From Anthoceros angustus (lineage: Eukaryota > Streptophyta > Anthocerotopsida > Anthocerotales > Anthocerotaceae): 64,000 nt of DNA. The notes beneath the pieces are model-generated. The model was given only the letters and a program-made list of their open reading frames with translations, did not search any database and was not told where the DNA came from. The DNA lies in contig MU008199.1 of the NCBI GenBank assembly GCA_010909165.1, positions 514,248-578,247 on the forward strand, written 5' to 3'. Position numbers and translations under genes: made by a program. Below are positions 33,298 to 43,865 of the stretch, in pieces (positions within the stretch are counted from its first letter, which is position 1; each line of letters begins with the position of its first letter).

Positions 33298-34690
33298 TGG
33301 GAGTTAGGCAGGATTTCGACGAAAATGATGATCTTCGATGCAATCTCGTGGACCGCGTCCAGATGGACACCAAGGCATACTAAGACGATTGCAATCGTTC
33401 ATAGGCTCCTTACACAACAACCGTCCCTACACAACAATTTGTACACAACCTACTGCCATCACCATTGAAAGCTGGCCTCCTTCATGCTTGTTTCCGTGCG
33501 TGAAAGTAAGTAATGAAAGCGGGGCTTTGTTTCCTATTGTGAAGGCAAATAATGAAAGTGGGATGTTTGTTTCAAACCCAGTGCACGGGCGCAAGTTTTA
33601 CGAACCAAGCCTGTTCCTTTGGCCGGGTTCATCAAACTGACATGGCCGAATGGACAAGTGCGGAGGACATTATCTAGTCATTGGAGTCTCCATATTGGGG
33701 TTTATTTTTTTGGATTTTTTGCGGAGAAATAAACATTACAATTATAACTTGTTAAAATACCTGACTGTTTGAAAAAGAAATGACTTTTGTATAATTTTAA
33801 TGACTTTTGTATAATTTTAAAATTTTACAATTTTTTGGTGATCGTGGGGGCTAGTCCCCCTGGCATGGTGCCCTTCGTTGGGATTTTCCCCCTTTGTTTT
33901 TGGGGTGGATGGGTTTTTCCCATCGTTTTTTTATAATAAAGTCTTCTTTTCCAATAATTTTACACATTACGGGAGGACAAAAGTAGAGTGTTTCATCCGT
34001 TCTCACTGATGTGAGCAACAAAGCACACTTACACCCTGGTACAGGTTTTCCAAGATGATGATTGGAAAGACGCTAGGAATATTTCTGGGTTGCTCTCTCC
34101 TGACAAATTGACAAGCAACGCATTGACAAGATACGAAATGTTGATGACAGCTCCTAATATATAGTTTGTGAGGTAATCACTAGAAAGGCTTGGTGGCTAG
34201 GCCTTTCTAACCACCCCAACATCTGATGTATTCTCAAAATTATTCAATTCGAAATTGAATTTTTTAGTTGGCACATGGTTCGATGAACTGAATTGACATC
34301 GCTCCAAGGGAATTGTCAGTTTGTAAGGGTCATCAAGTAAGTTGCTATAAATGTGTACCCAAAGAGAATCAATAACATGAAAGAAATTAAATCTATTCTA
34401 TATATACTTATAATTCTAAATATGAGAGTGATACAGTTTTTTGCACAAAGTGCATGAATAGGTTGGAAAGGCTTATGATAGAATTTATAGAAGGTGATAA
34501 AAATTTTAATGACTACATTATAGGATTCTAAAAATAACAATTATTTTTATATATACTACTTTCAATATGAAATTTATAGATGGAAATAAAAGTTTCTTTT
34601 TTATAATCATAGAAAAGTAGTTGTAGTTTACCCATCTTAGTGAATTCCATGTAAAATACCTACCTAAATTAGTATCCAACACTCACGTTC
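33298..34690. other. AT-rich intergenic region
   Basis: No gene is seen. A 22-base tandem duplication (atgacttttgtataatttta repeated) lies at 33779-33823. From 34200 to 34690 the DNA is very AT-rich and forms the upstream flank of the pectate lyase promoter. Short frames (33338-33640 plus, 34316-34540 minus) carry no motif. Confidence 0.4.
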
Positions 34691-34697
34691 TTCACCC

Positions 34698-34704
34698 TAT
34701 ATAA
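34698..34704 (+). promoter_or_regulatory. TATA box of pectate lyase gene
   Basis: TATATAA sits 158 bases before the start codon at 34862, in the context caccctatataatgg. With transcription starting about 30 bases downstream, the 5' leader would be about 130 bases. Confidence 0.7.
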
Positions 34705-34730
34705 TGGCCTTCTTTATTTTGGTTTTGCAT

Positions 34731-34814
34731 GTGATAACTTCATTCTTATCCTGCCCTGTGAAAATAAGGACTGTGATAACTTCATTCTTATCCTGCCCTG
34801 TGAAAATAAGGACA
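34731..34814 (+). repeat. 42-bp tandem duplication in the 5' leader
   Basis: Two adjacent 42-base copies (34731-34772 and 34773-34814; each begins gtgataacttcattc) differ only at the last base. They lie in the predicted 5' untranslated leader. Confidence 0.95.
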
Positions 34815-34861
34815 AATCTTAAACCCTAAAACCTTCAAACCATTTGATTGCAAGTTTGAAA

Positions 34862-36682
34862 ATGGCCTCCAATCATGACCGTGTAGCTTTCAGTTCGTCG
34901 CTCTGCGTTCGAATCGTTTTATTCAATTTATGGTTTTGTCTTATGACATTAGCCTTACTTTATCTACGAAATACTTCATTTGTGATTCCAACTGAATTCT
35001 CTGTCTTCCTTAATGCAAGGACTTTGGATAGTCACAAGGCACCAAAGTTGACTCATGAAACCACTTTGGATAGTCACAAGGCACCAAAGTTGACTCGTCA
35101 AACCAAGATGTTCGTCTCCAAAGATTTAAGGTGCGTAGATCTATGTTGCTTTTGAATTCGAAAAAAAATTCCATATTTTTTGTGAATAAATTTTTGCATT
35201 TATATTTTTTTTATCATGCACTTGATATTTTCACACTCCTATAAATTCTATAAGTTGTTCATTGTCATGTTATGCAATAAGCAGCTTTACATGTCCGACA
35301 ACGGGAAACCCAATTGATGATTGTTGGAGATGTGACGCAAATTGGGCGAATAATAGACAACACTTGGCGGAATGTGGAGTTGGCTTTGGCAAATACGCCA
35401 ATGGTGGAAGATATGGGAATATCTATGTTGTCACCTCTAGCGATGATCATGCTATGAATCCTGCACCGGGCACACTTCGTCATGCATCCATCCAAATCGA
35501 ACCGTTATGGATCACTTTTGCGACAAACATGAAAATTACCCTACAACAAACACTCAAAGTTAATAGTGACAAGACGATTGATGCGAGAGGAGCTAATATT
35601 CATATTGGAGACGGGGCTTGCATCACTCTCAGCAATGTACATAATATCATAATTCATGGGATCAGAATATATAATTGTATAGCTGCTGGGAATACGAAAA
35701 TACAAATTGATCCAGATCACTATGAGTGGGTGGGCAACACTGATGGTGATGGCATCTCGGTCATCAGCAGCAATAACATATGGATTGACCATGTATTTGT
35801 ATCTAATTGCACGGATGGTTTGATAGATGTAACTCTCGGTTCCACCAATGTTACTATCTCGAACAGCTATTTTACAGCTCATGACAAGGTATGCTATGTT
35901 TCTTAGTTCAAGATGAATATTTGATTGGAAAAAACTACTCTATTGTTTGTTGTATTCGCATGTATGTTCAAACAATTTCAGGTTATGTTATTGGGAAACG
36001 GCGATGATGAAATAGAAGATATCAACATGAAAGTCACTGTAACAATGAACCACTTTGCTGAGGATTTGGTGCAACGAATGCCAAGGTAGGAACTGATGTA
36101 AAACAACTTTCTTTTCTTTTCTTTTCTTTCGTATGTTTGCAACTATAAATGAAGAATGATACTAATTATTGTAAACATTATATTCTTTTAATTGTTATGT
36201 AGATGTCGTTATGGCCAATTCCATGTCGTGAACAATGACTATACCATGTGGGGATTGTATGCTGTTGGCGGAAGTACGAATGCTACAATTCTAAGTGAAG
36301 GGAACCGCTTCTTGGCCGGAGATAAGAAAGAGGTATGTATATAAACTAAAAGATTGTATATCATGGGGCCATGCATGTCCATATTTCAATCCTCTTCAAT
36401 GAATGTTTTTTGAACGTAATTTTGGAATGTGTATCCCAGGTCACCAAACATATTACTCTTGGAAATGATTGGCAAAATTGGAACTGGGCCTCTAGAAATG
36501 ATACTATGCTCAACGGGGCTTATTTTATTGAGTCTGGCGTCACTTCATCTGCAGATTCTTCCCAGTTTAACAATGCTTACATGAACGCCATGAGCATGAC
36601 CGCCCAACGAGCCGACATGGTTGGTGACATGACTGCAGATGCAGGTCCTCTTCCTTGTCAAGTACAGTCCATCTGTTATTAG
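34862..36682 (+). CDS. Pectate lyase (polysaccharide lyase family 1), five exons, intact
   Basis: Pectate lyases cleave de-esterified pectin by Ca-dependent beta-elimination in the cell wall. Exons: 34862-35130, 35285-35888, 35982-36085, 36203-36332, 36440-36682. All introns are GT-AG and phases join cleanly to give 449 codons ending in TAG at 36680-36682. Residues about 12-34 are hydrophobic ([20 protein letters not shown]), a signal peptide or anchor. A Thr/Lys/His-rich linker with a 14-residue repeat follows. The catalytic domain starts at [13 protein letters not shown]. It contains [20 protein letters not shown] (Ca site region), HDKVMLLG, and the catalytic RxPxxR motif in VQRMPRCRYG, followed by HVVNNDY and YAVGGS. 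The C-terminus ends CQVQSIC. The start at 34862 has good context (aaaATGG). Similar enzymes serve pollen and wall loosening; tissue role is not shown here. Confidence 0.93.
35021..35104 (+). repeat. 42-bp in-frame duplication in pectate lyase exon 1
   Basis: Copies at 35021-35062 and 35063-35104 encode [14 protein letters not shown] and [14 protein letters not shown]. The duplication keeps the frame and lengthens the linker between the membrane segment and the lyase domain by 14 residues. Confidence 0.95.
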
Positions 36683-36882
36683 TGAATATGCTATATGATA
36701 TTCGTAATAATAATAATACTAATATAAATCAAAGACTTCATAATTAAGTGTTAAAAGTTTTTAATATTTTAAGTTCTTTCAAGTGAATCAAAACTATCTA
36801 AAGTCCATGTCTTATAGTGAAAGGGTTTAGGGTTAGCTTTAGCATCACCTTTGATAAACCGCGAAAACTGTACGCGCATGGC
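36683..36882. other. 3' flank of pectate lyase
   Basis: An AT-rich run at 36690-36780 includes possible poly(A) signals (aataataataata near 36706-36720). No gene is seen. Confidence 0.4.
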
Positions 36883-37116
36883 CCCATGAGTTCGCTAGCA
36901 AGGGGGATGAAAGCATGGCCTTCCTTCATGGGGTGTACTTGTGAATCTTGGCTCTCGCACCCCATGAGTTTCAATAGCAAGGGGGATGAAAGCATGACCA
37001 TCCTGCACGAGGGTGTACTTGTGAATTTTTGCTATCGCGCCCCATAGTTTCAATAGCAAGGGGATGAAAGCATTGCCTTCTGCACATGGGTGTACTTGTG
37101 AATCTGGGTTGTGGCA
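36883..37116. repeat. Three-copy tandem repeat, about 78-80 bp
   Basis: Copies start at cccatgag/cccatag near 36883, 36961 and 37041. Each contains tagcaaggggg(g)atgaaagcat and ends in gggtgtacttgtgaat. Copies differ at about 10-20 percent of positions. Frames on the minus strand reflect only the repeat. Confidence 0.88.
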
Positions 37117-38380
37117 CACCCCTTTGCCGCCCAACTCGGAGGGATGATGATGACATGCTCGCATACGGCATCCCACGCAACCACATCAATAACAAAGACC
37201 TGCTCCCCCTCGACTTCATAATTGAGTGTCAAAAAAGTTATTTTGAGTCTCTTTTACTATTACTACTTGAATTCCAAATAGATTTACCTTCTGGAGCAAA
37301 TTTTTTTAATGTGCCGAAATCAAAAACCATCTTAAATCCTATCGTTACGCCCACAACAAACTCCTACTACTAAGAACCAAGTGATAGCGATGAACCACTC
37401 ATGAGCTGTGGCTCCATTCGACACTAATGTGATACCTTCTCCTTTAGAAGCGTCGAACGTATGCCAATGAGATTCCACCCTTTGTTGCTATTTACCTTCT
37501 AGACATGATAAGTCCCTTTGAGGAGAAAAAAGAGGCTCAACAAGAGGTACTATCCATTTTGCCACTTCATATTATACCTATCACATTTAGAAAGAAAGCA
37601 CAAGCACAAACTTTGCATGTGGCAACATTTGTCGTCGAACACACACAACCATGAGGTGCTTGTTGGGACATTTTGATCAACAACATACATGTTTAAGCTT
37701 GTCCAATTAATATCTAAATATTTTTACGATTCATAAATGTGGCTTTTAGCTGAACACAAGTTTTGCTACATTTGATCTTTGTATATGATTTGAACACTTC
37801 CACCACACAATGATTAGGGGGTTTCAAACTTAGGATGTCGACAACAGCGTATCCGCCCTATTTCGAGGTTGCCTACCCCCGAATATGAACCTCGCAATAC
37901 CAAATCAAATCAGTCTGTTCAATCTTAACTCCCCCGTCTGAAATCGGGGCCGGGTTGTGACGTATTTGTTTGTACCATTGTTCCCGCTGCCTTGCTTCCC
38001 ATTTCATGCTCGTTCGTTGCTCTTGCCCACCGTCCCTCCTTCCCGGCTCCTTTCCTGCCTCGCCCCAACAGGGACCTTGCCCGCTTTCACTGGTGCCCTT
38101 TGCCTATCTCGTCCACCTGGCACATTCTTTGCGGGTATCTTGTTGGCTTCATTGGTCTTTGTAAGAGAGAGAGATCGAAGCAGTGCGGTGGTAGGGGTTT
38201 AGGGTGAGTGGTGTCACGTGCACAGAGCTGTAGCATACACATCCGAGGCGGGGGCGCGAGCGGCGGCATAGCCATCTCTCTTCTGCTGCTGGTGCTCGGA
38301 GCGGCACAATCTGCTGCTCTTCCTTAAAATAAGCGAAATTAAAGCGTGCAGGCCCTCGTATAGCCGTTGTCACTTCAAGG
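37117..38380. other. Intergenic region, no gene recognised
   Basis: AT-rich to about 37850, then a C-rich stretch (37960-38160) giving Pro/Ser frames on the plus strand. No motif supports a gene. Confidence 0.35.
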
Positions 38381-38810
38381 AAGAAGAAAAGTAACCTTCA
38401 CATTGGGAAGAAACCAAATTTGCAGAGAGAAGATTATGAGCGTATTGTCACTTGGCTAGAACATCCGCCCACTGACTGCATGCTTTGGTGTGCTGGCCGA
38501 GACAAGTGTTAGTGACCACTCGCAATTCGGTTGAAGGGCTTGATGTCTTTGGCGATGTAGTAAGCAAAAGGCGGTAAGGGCGCTTATGTCTTGGTGCGAA
38601 AAGCATGAAGGAAAGATTTGCTACTTACAAGGCAAGGTACATGTGGAATGGGGTTTTTGCGTCCCAAAGGCGCAAAGAGGCTAGGCCACATTACCCTCTA
38701 TGTCGTTATAGTCCTAGGATTCGATCCCAAGGGAATGGTTTTGTGTCAAGATTTTCTAAACTATGGGTCCTAGCCCTACCACAACCGATCATCCTTACCC
38801 TACGATGACC
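38381..38810 (+). pseudogene. Degenerate ORF, possible transposon DNA-binding region
   Basis: Plus-strand text HIGKKPNLQREDYERIVTWL, then EHPPTDCMLWCAGRDK (38400-38505), and after frame changes MKERFATYKARYMWNGVF (38605-38660). The pattern, with an acidic-aromatic start (REDYE.iv.WLE) and later a basic R..YK.rY.... segment, resembles the N-terminal region of some plant and fungal transposon proteins. The frame has several stops and I cannot name the family. It could be coincidental. Confidence 0.25.
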
Positions 38811-38948
38811 ACCGTGGAGGTCTCGACCACCGCGCGGGTGCGTTTCAGACCATGATGGTTGATTCAACCAACCGTGTGGGCTCCCTGCACAGGCTACGCG
38901 TACCGTCATGGTCGCTTATCATCTGATTTCACCCGAGCCCAGCGGGGT

Positions 38949-38968
38949 CTCACACACACACACACACC
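38949..38968. repeat. (AC)n microsatellite
   Basis: A run of about nine ca dinucleotides within a C-rich context. Confidence 0.9.
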
Positions 38969-39960
38969 TAGACTCACACCTGTTCTAATTCTCTCACGCG
39001 AAGTCCGTGCTCGAGACTTTCGGGGAATTAGGCACCACGCTCCTCGAATACGCGATGTCTCGCTCGGCTGACCCTCAGCACCCTCACCTCTCGCCCGCCC
39101 TTTCTATCATTCGCGTTTTCTCAAAGCGCAGCGCATTCCCCTTCCCCTCTGACCGCACGCTCACCCCTTCAAGAACCTTCCCCACACATGGATACCCCCT
39201 CTTCCTCTTTCGGGCCACACAAACCTTACCACGGGCCACAGACCCCCTCATTAGAATTAAACACGTTCGATGGGCGGCTTTCTGGAGGGAGGAGGAGGAG
39301 GCAGTCACAAGACGGCGATTCACCGGCGATCTCACCAGGCTTTCGCGGCAACCTCGCCTCCCTTTCGGCCGGCGCCTCACCAATTCTTGTCAGGCGTGGG
39401 CTTGGCCACTCCGGCTCTCGACCATCGAGGATCTTCCGGTCTTCTTGTGGCAGAAACGAGCGATATGCGAACCGTTCGGTGTTGACGACGTCTCTAATCA
39501 ACCCCGTGAGATTCGATACACGGAAGTTCCACACAAAATAAATACATTAAGAGAGACACTCAAAGGTCTCTCATACATCTATTACTGCGCCACGACACTC
39601 TCTCGATGTCTAAAAATTGTAGCTCCTACCACGAGCACCCCTACAATCCGAACCATTCTGACTCTGCGAGCTCTGAACACCCTATCCCCTAACCCCAAAG
39701 GCTGTGCTCGGACCTACATGTCGCCCCCACACACAGCCTCCCGTTCTTGCCTAGCTCTACCCACAGGGGTCCTCTCGCTCTCGGCCCACGCCCGATCCGA
39801 GCGATTTTCCCCAAAACCTCCACCTCGCTCTCGCTGCCACTGCGGTTTCCTCGCGCCTTCGGACGCGCCACTGCAGCCCTCTACATCCGTTGTTCCGCTC
39901 CTCCTCACTAGATGTGCCCATACCGTGTGCTCCTCCTCCATGCTCTAGCCTCGCCTCGCT
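38969..39960 (+). other. Long open frame of doubtful coding status (39007-39948)
   Basis: A 313-codon plus-strand frame starts at 39007. Its composition is Arg/Ser/Pro/Leu-rich and it lacks any recognisable domain. The overlapping frame at 39188-39541 (MDTPSSSFGPHKPYHG, later RNERYANRSVLTTSL) looks equally protein-like, so at most one is real. No nearby TATA box or splice evidence is seen. It may be a decayed retroelement gag start. Confidence 0.2.
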
Positions 39961-41200
39961 CATCTCCTCGGCTACTTGCGGGAGGTAGGCCAGCTCACCT
40001 CGTCAAGAAACCACCGTAGCCTTTGGCGGTCCAAGATGTGCGGCGATGTTCTCGCCCCCGTCCCCAACAACCACGCACATGTTTAGGTGAGCACCGCTCA
40101 CCATGCGGCGAAGCGGGACATGAGCAGGCATCCAGGCCCGCCAATATGCCTTCCGATACGGAGGTCCTTACCCTCCTCCTGTGGACAATCCCCGGCCCGG
40201 CTGCTGGGTTTCTGGGATCTGCCCCCATCCGGCGGTACTCTCATGGGTGGCTTCCCCACCTCGGTTCCTCCTTCCGGTGCCGTGGCGTTTAGCCACCGTG
40301 GTGGTTACTCCAGGTGGTTGCTTGGCCCCCGCCGGCTGGCCAGCCTTTCTTGATTGCCGCCTCTCCTGACTCCCTAGCTTCTCTCTCCGCTTGTACCTCC
40401 ACGCCTTCTGAATTTCTCAGGCGCCATTGTTTCCACCTTCTCCGGACTCACGAGACCTCATCTTGAAGCTCCTCAAGTGCTATGCGCCCCTGACTGATTC
40501 ACTAAGGCCTCTGTTGGGTGGCCCTTGTAAGCCTCTGTGCCTTGCATGGCCGCCAGACCTCCGTCTGCGCTCCTCTGCCACCTTGTTCTCGCCTTCCAGG
40601 GCTCTCCAACTTTTCCTGAGCAACCTCATGTTGTCCCTGCACACCCAGGTGAGAGCCATGGCTGAGTCGAGGAGATCCGCTGCTCTGAGCCATGGCGTCA
40701 GGGCCCAAAATTCCCAATTGTTCACCCGCACTTCCCGAGTCTTCTCTTTCTTTGGGGTGTCAATTATGGCTCCCATCCTCACATGCTTGCCCATACACTT
40801 TCCGAAAGAGCCCCAAATCCAGTTTGTGCCTCTTCCTCGGCTGCCCTCTTGCGACTGGTTCTCAGTGCCGGGCGCACTCTTGCATAATCTTTGTCATCGT
40901 CCGTAACACCATTTCTTCTCCATAAATTGCCAGCCTCCTGCACAGTCATAGCTCACTCCAGTGGTCCATGTTGGGCGGCTGTGAGTGGAGATTTCGGCCG
41001 CAGGGTGCCATCTCCCTTCCTCCTTGTTTCCCGAAAAAAAGCTCAACCCCTGCAGACCCGGGTCGAGAAAAAGGAACACACCACCCTTGCACGCTCCTTC
41101 CACTCCTCTTGTGGCCCTCTTGCCTCTGCCTCCTCGCTAGTTCGCCAACACTGGTTTCCTTCCTCCTCCATGCCCGCTGACGACGCTTGATTCAGCCCTG
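39961..41200 (-). pseudogene. Third gag-like coiled-coil region
   Basis: On the minus strand 40794-40480 reads WEFWALTPWLRAADLLDSAM, then LTWVCRDNMRLLRKSWRALE and GENKVAEERRRRSGG, a clear helical, charged segment. The flanking minus frames (41103-40894 and 40228-39995) are shorter and shifted. It resembles in style the gag-like regions at 3.5-7.1 and 58.4-61.3 kb. No zinc knuckle or pol is seen. The family is not recognised. Confidence 0.35.
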
Positions 41201-42060
41201 CGACAACAAACAGAGACTCGCCCAGCGCAGCTGCGCGTTAAATGCCACGCCGTAGCTCACTCCGTCGTCCTCTCTTGAAATTCTCGCGCGGCCGGTGTGT
41301 CCTTCTCTCGGGCCATGCCCGGCATCGCTGCCCCAGCTCGCCACTAGGGTTGTAAACTCCCTCACAGTGTCACGTCCGTTCTTGCCACCGTGGTGGAGCT
41401 AGCCACCTCCCACTTGACTACCCAATCGCGGTGAACCTTGTGAGCATTCCTAGCATATATAGACACCTCGGGCAAAATCACCGACCAGGACTCTATTTCC
41501 GACCTCCAACAAACGAAAAATTATTAATTATCACCAAGGGCCAAGGACCATTCCGTTATAAAAGGCCCTTGCAGATTCTCAAAGCACTTTGCTATACTAT
41601 GCAAAACAAAAATCGCTCATCCCGGAGGAGAGGGGTTAGTGTACATGTGGTCTTCCACACATATGAAGGCGAGAGAGGCAAGGGACAATTAGTTTTGGTG
41701 TGTAGAGGAGGAAAAATGGTATTTTTATCAAATTGAGCATACAAATTATGTGTGCTCGGTTTGAACGCATGGACTTTTGTTTGGAGCCAAAGCAAATGTG
41801 GAGCCATTATTTGAGCTAGAATGGTGCAGACAGAGAAGGCCAGCAAGCTCCTTTAATTGGAGAATTCCTACCTCGGTTTCGCAAGTATTCAAGATCCCGA
41901 CACCTCCTTGGTTTAGCGAAGGAGACTCACGGTGTCCAAACGATGAATGAATCTCAAATTCACGAAGAATGTGAATCACAACCTCAAGATTACGAACTTA
42001 GATGAGGACAATGCTTTCCCAAGTGAAGTCCCGATGGTGGGAGGCTTTCCATATTAGGCA
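41201..42060. other. Intergenic region, no gene recognised
   Basis: Short frames on both strands lack motifs. The phrase gtggtgggaggctttccatat occurs twice (about 42032-42052 and 42105-42126), as part of an imperfect roughly 70-base duplication leading into the next feature. Confidence 0.4.
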
Positions 42061-42640
42061 TGAGATGAACTTAAATGAGGCGGTGCCACCTTAGTGAAGT
42101 CGTTGATGGTGGGAGGCTTTCCATATCGAAGAAGAAACAACGTTCGAGGGCGCTTCTCCATTTTATGCAGGCGTGTGCGAACAACACCTCTTGATGAGCG
42201 CAAGGCACCTCCAAAGGCGGATCTTGGGCCTAGCGTGGGGCATCCGAAATGCTTTGCTGCGCCTATCGTGATGCTACAATTCTGAATGAATGTAAGTCGT
42301 TACCGCTACCAACAAATACATGCAAGAAGCAATGTTTTGTTTGCAGTGTGGGTCTTCGCTACTCGCGAGCAAGCGTCGTCTTGATTCGGAGAAAATGGAG
42401 CTCTCTAGGAGGAAAGTCAATCTAAACTACGGTGGGAGAAGGAAAAATGGGAGATGGAGAGGCGGATCGGAAGGAGCAAGCATTATTGCGGCAACAACGT
42501 AAGGAGGAGGCGATGGCGTTTGAGGATACAAAAGTTGCTCATTACGTGGAAAAGAGCTCTGACGGCGAGCAATTGGAGCATATGCTAAAGTTCATTTGAT
42601 TGGCGAAATATAGCTTCCCTTCTAGGTGTTTGAGGACAAC
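42061..42640 (+). pseudogene. NAM-associated (Harbinger ORF1-like) protein remnant
   Basis: Plus-strand text GRFSILCRRVRTTPLDERKA and PPKADLGPSV (42136-42230) resembles the phrase PF.l.HcW..lr..pkW that opens the C-terminal NAM-associated domain of plant DNA-binding proteins. It is followed by a basic, heptad-like stretch (KRRLDSEKMELSRRKV, 42372-42420). PIF/Harbinger elements carry such a DNA-binding partner beside the transposase, and a Harbinger transposase pseudogene lies next to it on the opposite strand. Frames are broken and similarity is modest. Confidence 0.35.
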
Positions 42641-42699
42641 AAAACCAAGTAAGGCTTGCAAGCGTTGTGGCAAATGATATCTTCATGCTTCGGTGGGAC

Positions 42700-43865
42700 A
42701 AAGGAAGAACTCCACGTTAAGTAATTTATGCGAAGAGTAATCATCTTGAGAGACTCACGAAAACTCTCGTGAATGGTACTAGCCCCAACAACTTCACGAA
42801 GACTCTACTTGGTCACCTTCCTCCGAGCATGTCTGTCCATGTATCACCAAGGCGAGCTAACATGTTATGAAGAACACAACATGTCGCAACCCGGACTACC
42901 TCCGCATATCCGAGGACATCTTATGCTGCCTCATTTCTCGGGAGGCCAACCAAAATACCTGCGTGCTCATTCCTAACTCTACTTTTGGCAAGGCAAAAAT
43001 TGAATTACGCATTTTCGGCACATTTGAGCGGGAGCCTTATGCGCAGCATATGTACAAACCGTGAGGCGGATATGCAGTGATGGGATCCTTGCAGAGCACG
43101 GAGGACAACCCACATGCGGCGTGATTCGTTTGTCAACATCGCAAACCACTTGCATGTTGATGGAATACAAAGAGAGGTAGTGCAAGCTTAGTACTCGTGT
43201 CTTGGAGTTCTGACAAGCCCTCAAAACACATATTGTAGCATACCTTCTTTTGATCAAAGTACACTTCGCCATCCACACGGTTTTTGTGATAGTGGTAATG
43301 TGGTGCCGTCTATAAAACCCACACACTGAAACCTTCCTCTTGCATGACACGTCCAAGCTCTCGGCGTCTTCCTGCAGACTCTAGCCAACCATCAAATTGA
43401 GCAAGTATAGCTATCACTCGGTTGGTAAATAGGCAATAGTTCACCAACCCCAAATATGGCTTGCATCTTGCCGGCCTAGCTCCATTGCCATTAGCCCCAA
43501 CCTACATAGGGTCAAAGCCAATTGCCAAGCCTTTTGGGAACAAGAACCATTGTTGAAAACGGATGACCCTCAAGGGTGAAGAGTGACACCAAGAAGCCCG
43601 GAGGTGCGAAATAGTTGCCTAAATTCCTCGTCGGCAATCATGGAGAAAGAATCGAAAAGAAGTGCAGGCGATGTCTGGGCTCTCGGAGACAAATAGCGAG
43701 GCACAAGAAAAAGAAAAGGTCAACAGCCTCATCTCCATCGAGATTCGGAGGATGGCGATTCAAGGATGAGTCCTCAACAGGCGACGCAATCCACACGGAA
43801 AGGTCGCTCAAAAACTCTTGCCTCTCGGACTTGTAAGGCATGGTTGTTCTCCTTTTCCAGCGACC
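42700..43865 (-). pseudogene. PIF/Harbinger transposase, frameshifted
   Basis: PIF/Harbinger transposases are DDE enzymes that cut and paste DNA. The minus strand gives NRVIAILAQFDGWLESAGRR and RELGRVMQEEGF (about 43430-43335), then GFIDGTTLPLSQKP (about 43320-43275), the catalytic first-Asp box (G.IDGT.i....P). Next comes EVYFDQKK (about 43262), then SINMQVVCDVDKRI (about 43166-43125), the second-Asp box (y.sin.q.v.D). Then VGCPPCSARIPS (about 43115-43080), standing for vG.pGs.hDs. The possible N-terminus MPYKSERQEFLSDLS begins near 43841. Frame changes and stops separate the boxes, so no active enzyme is made. Terminal inverted repeats were not located. Confidence 0.7.

Noticed and set aside
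39007-39948. 313-codon plus-strand frame as a real gene
   Set aside because: No domain or promoter, and an overlapping frame is equally good; reported only as a doubtful open frame.
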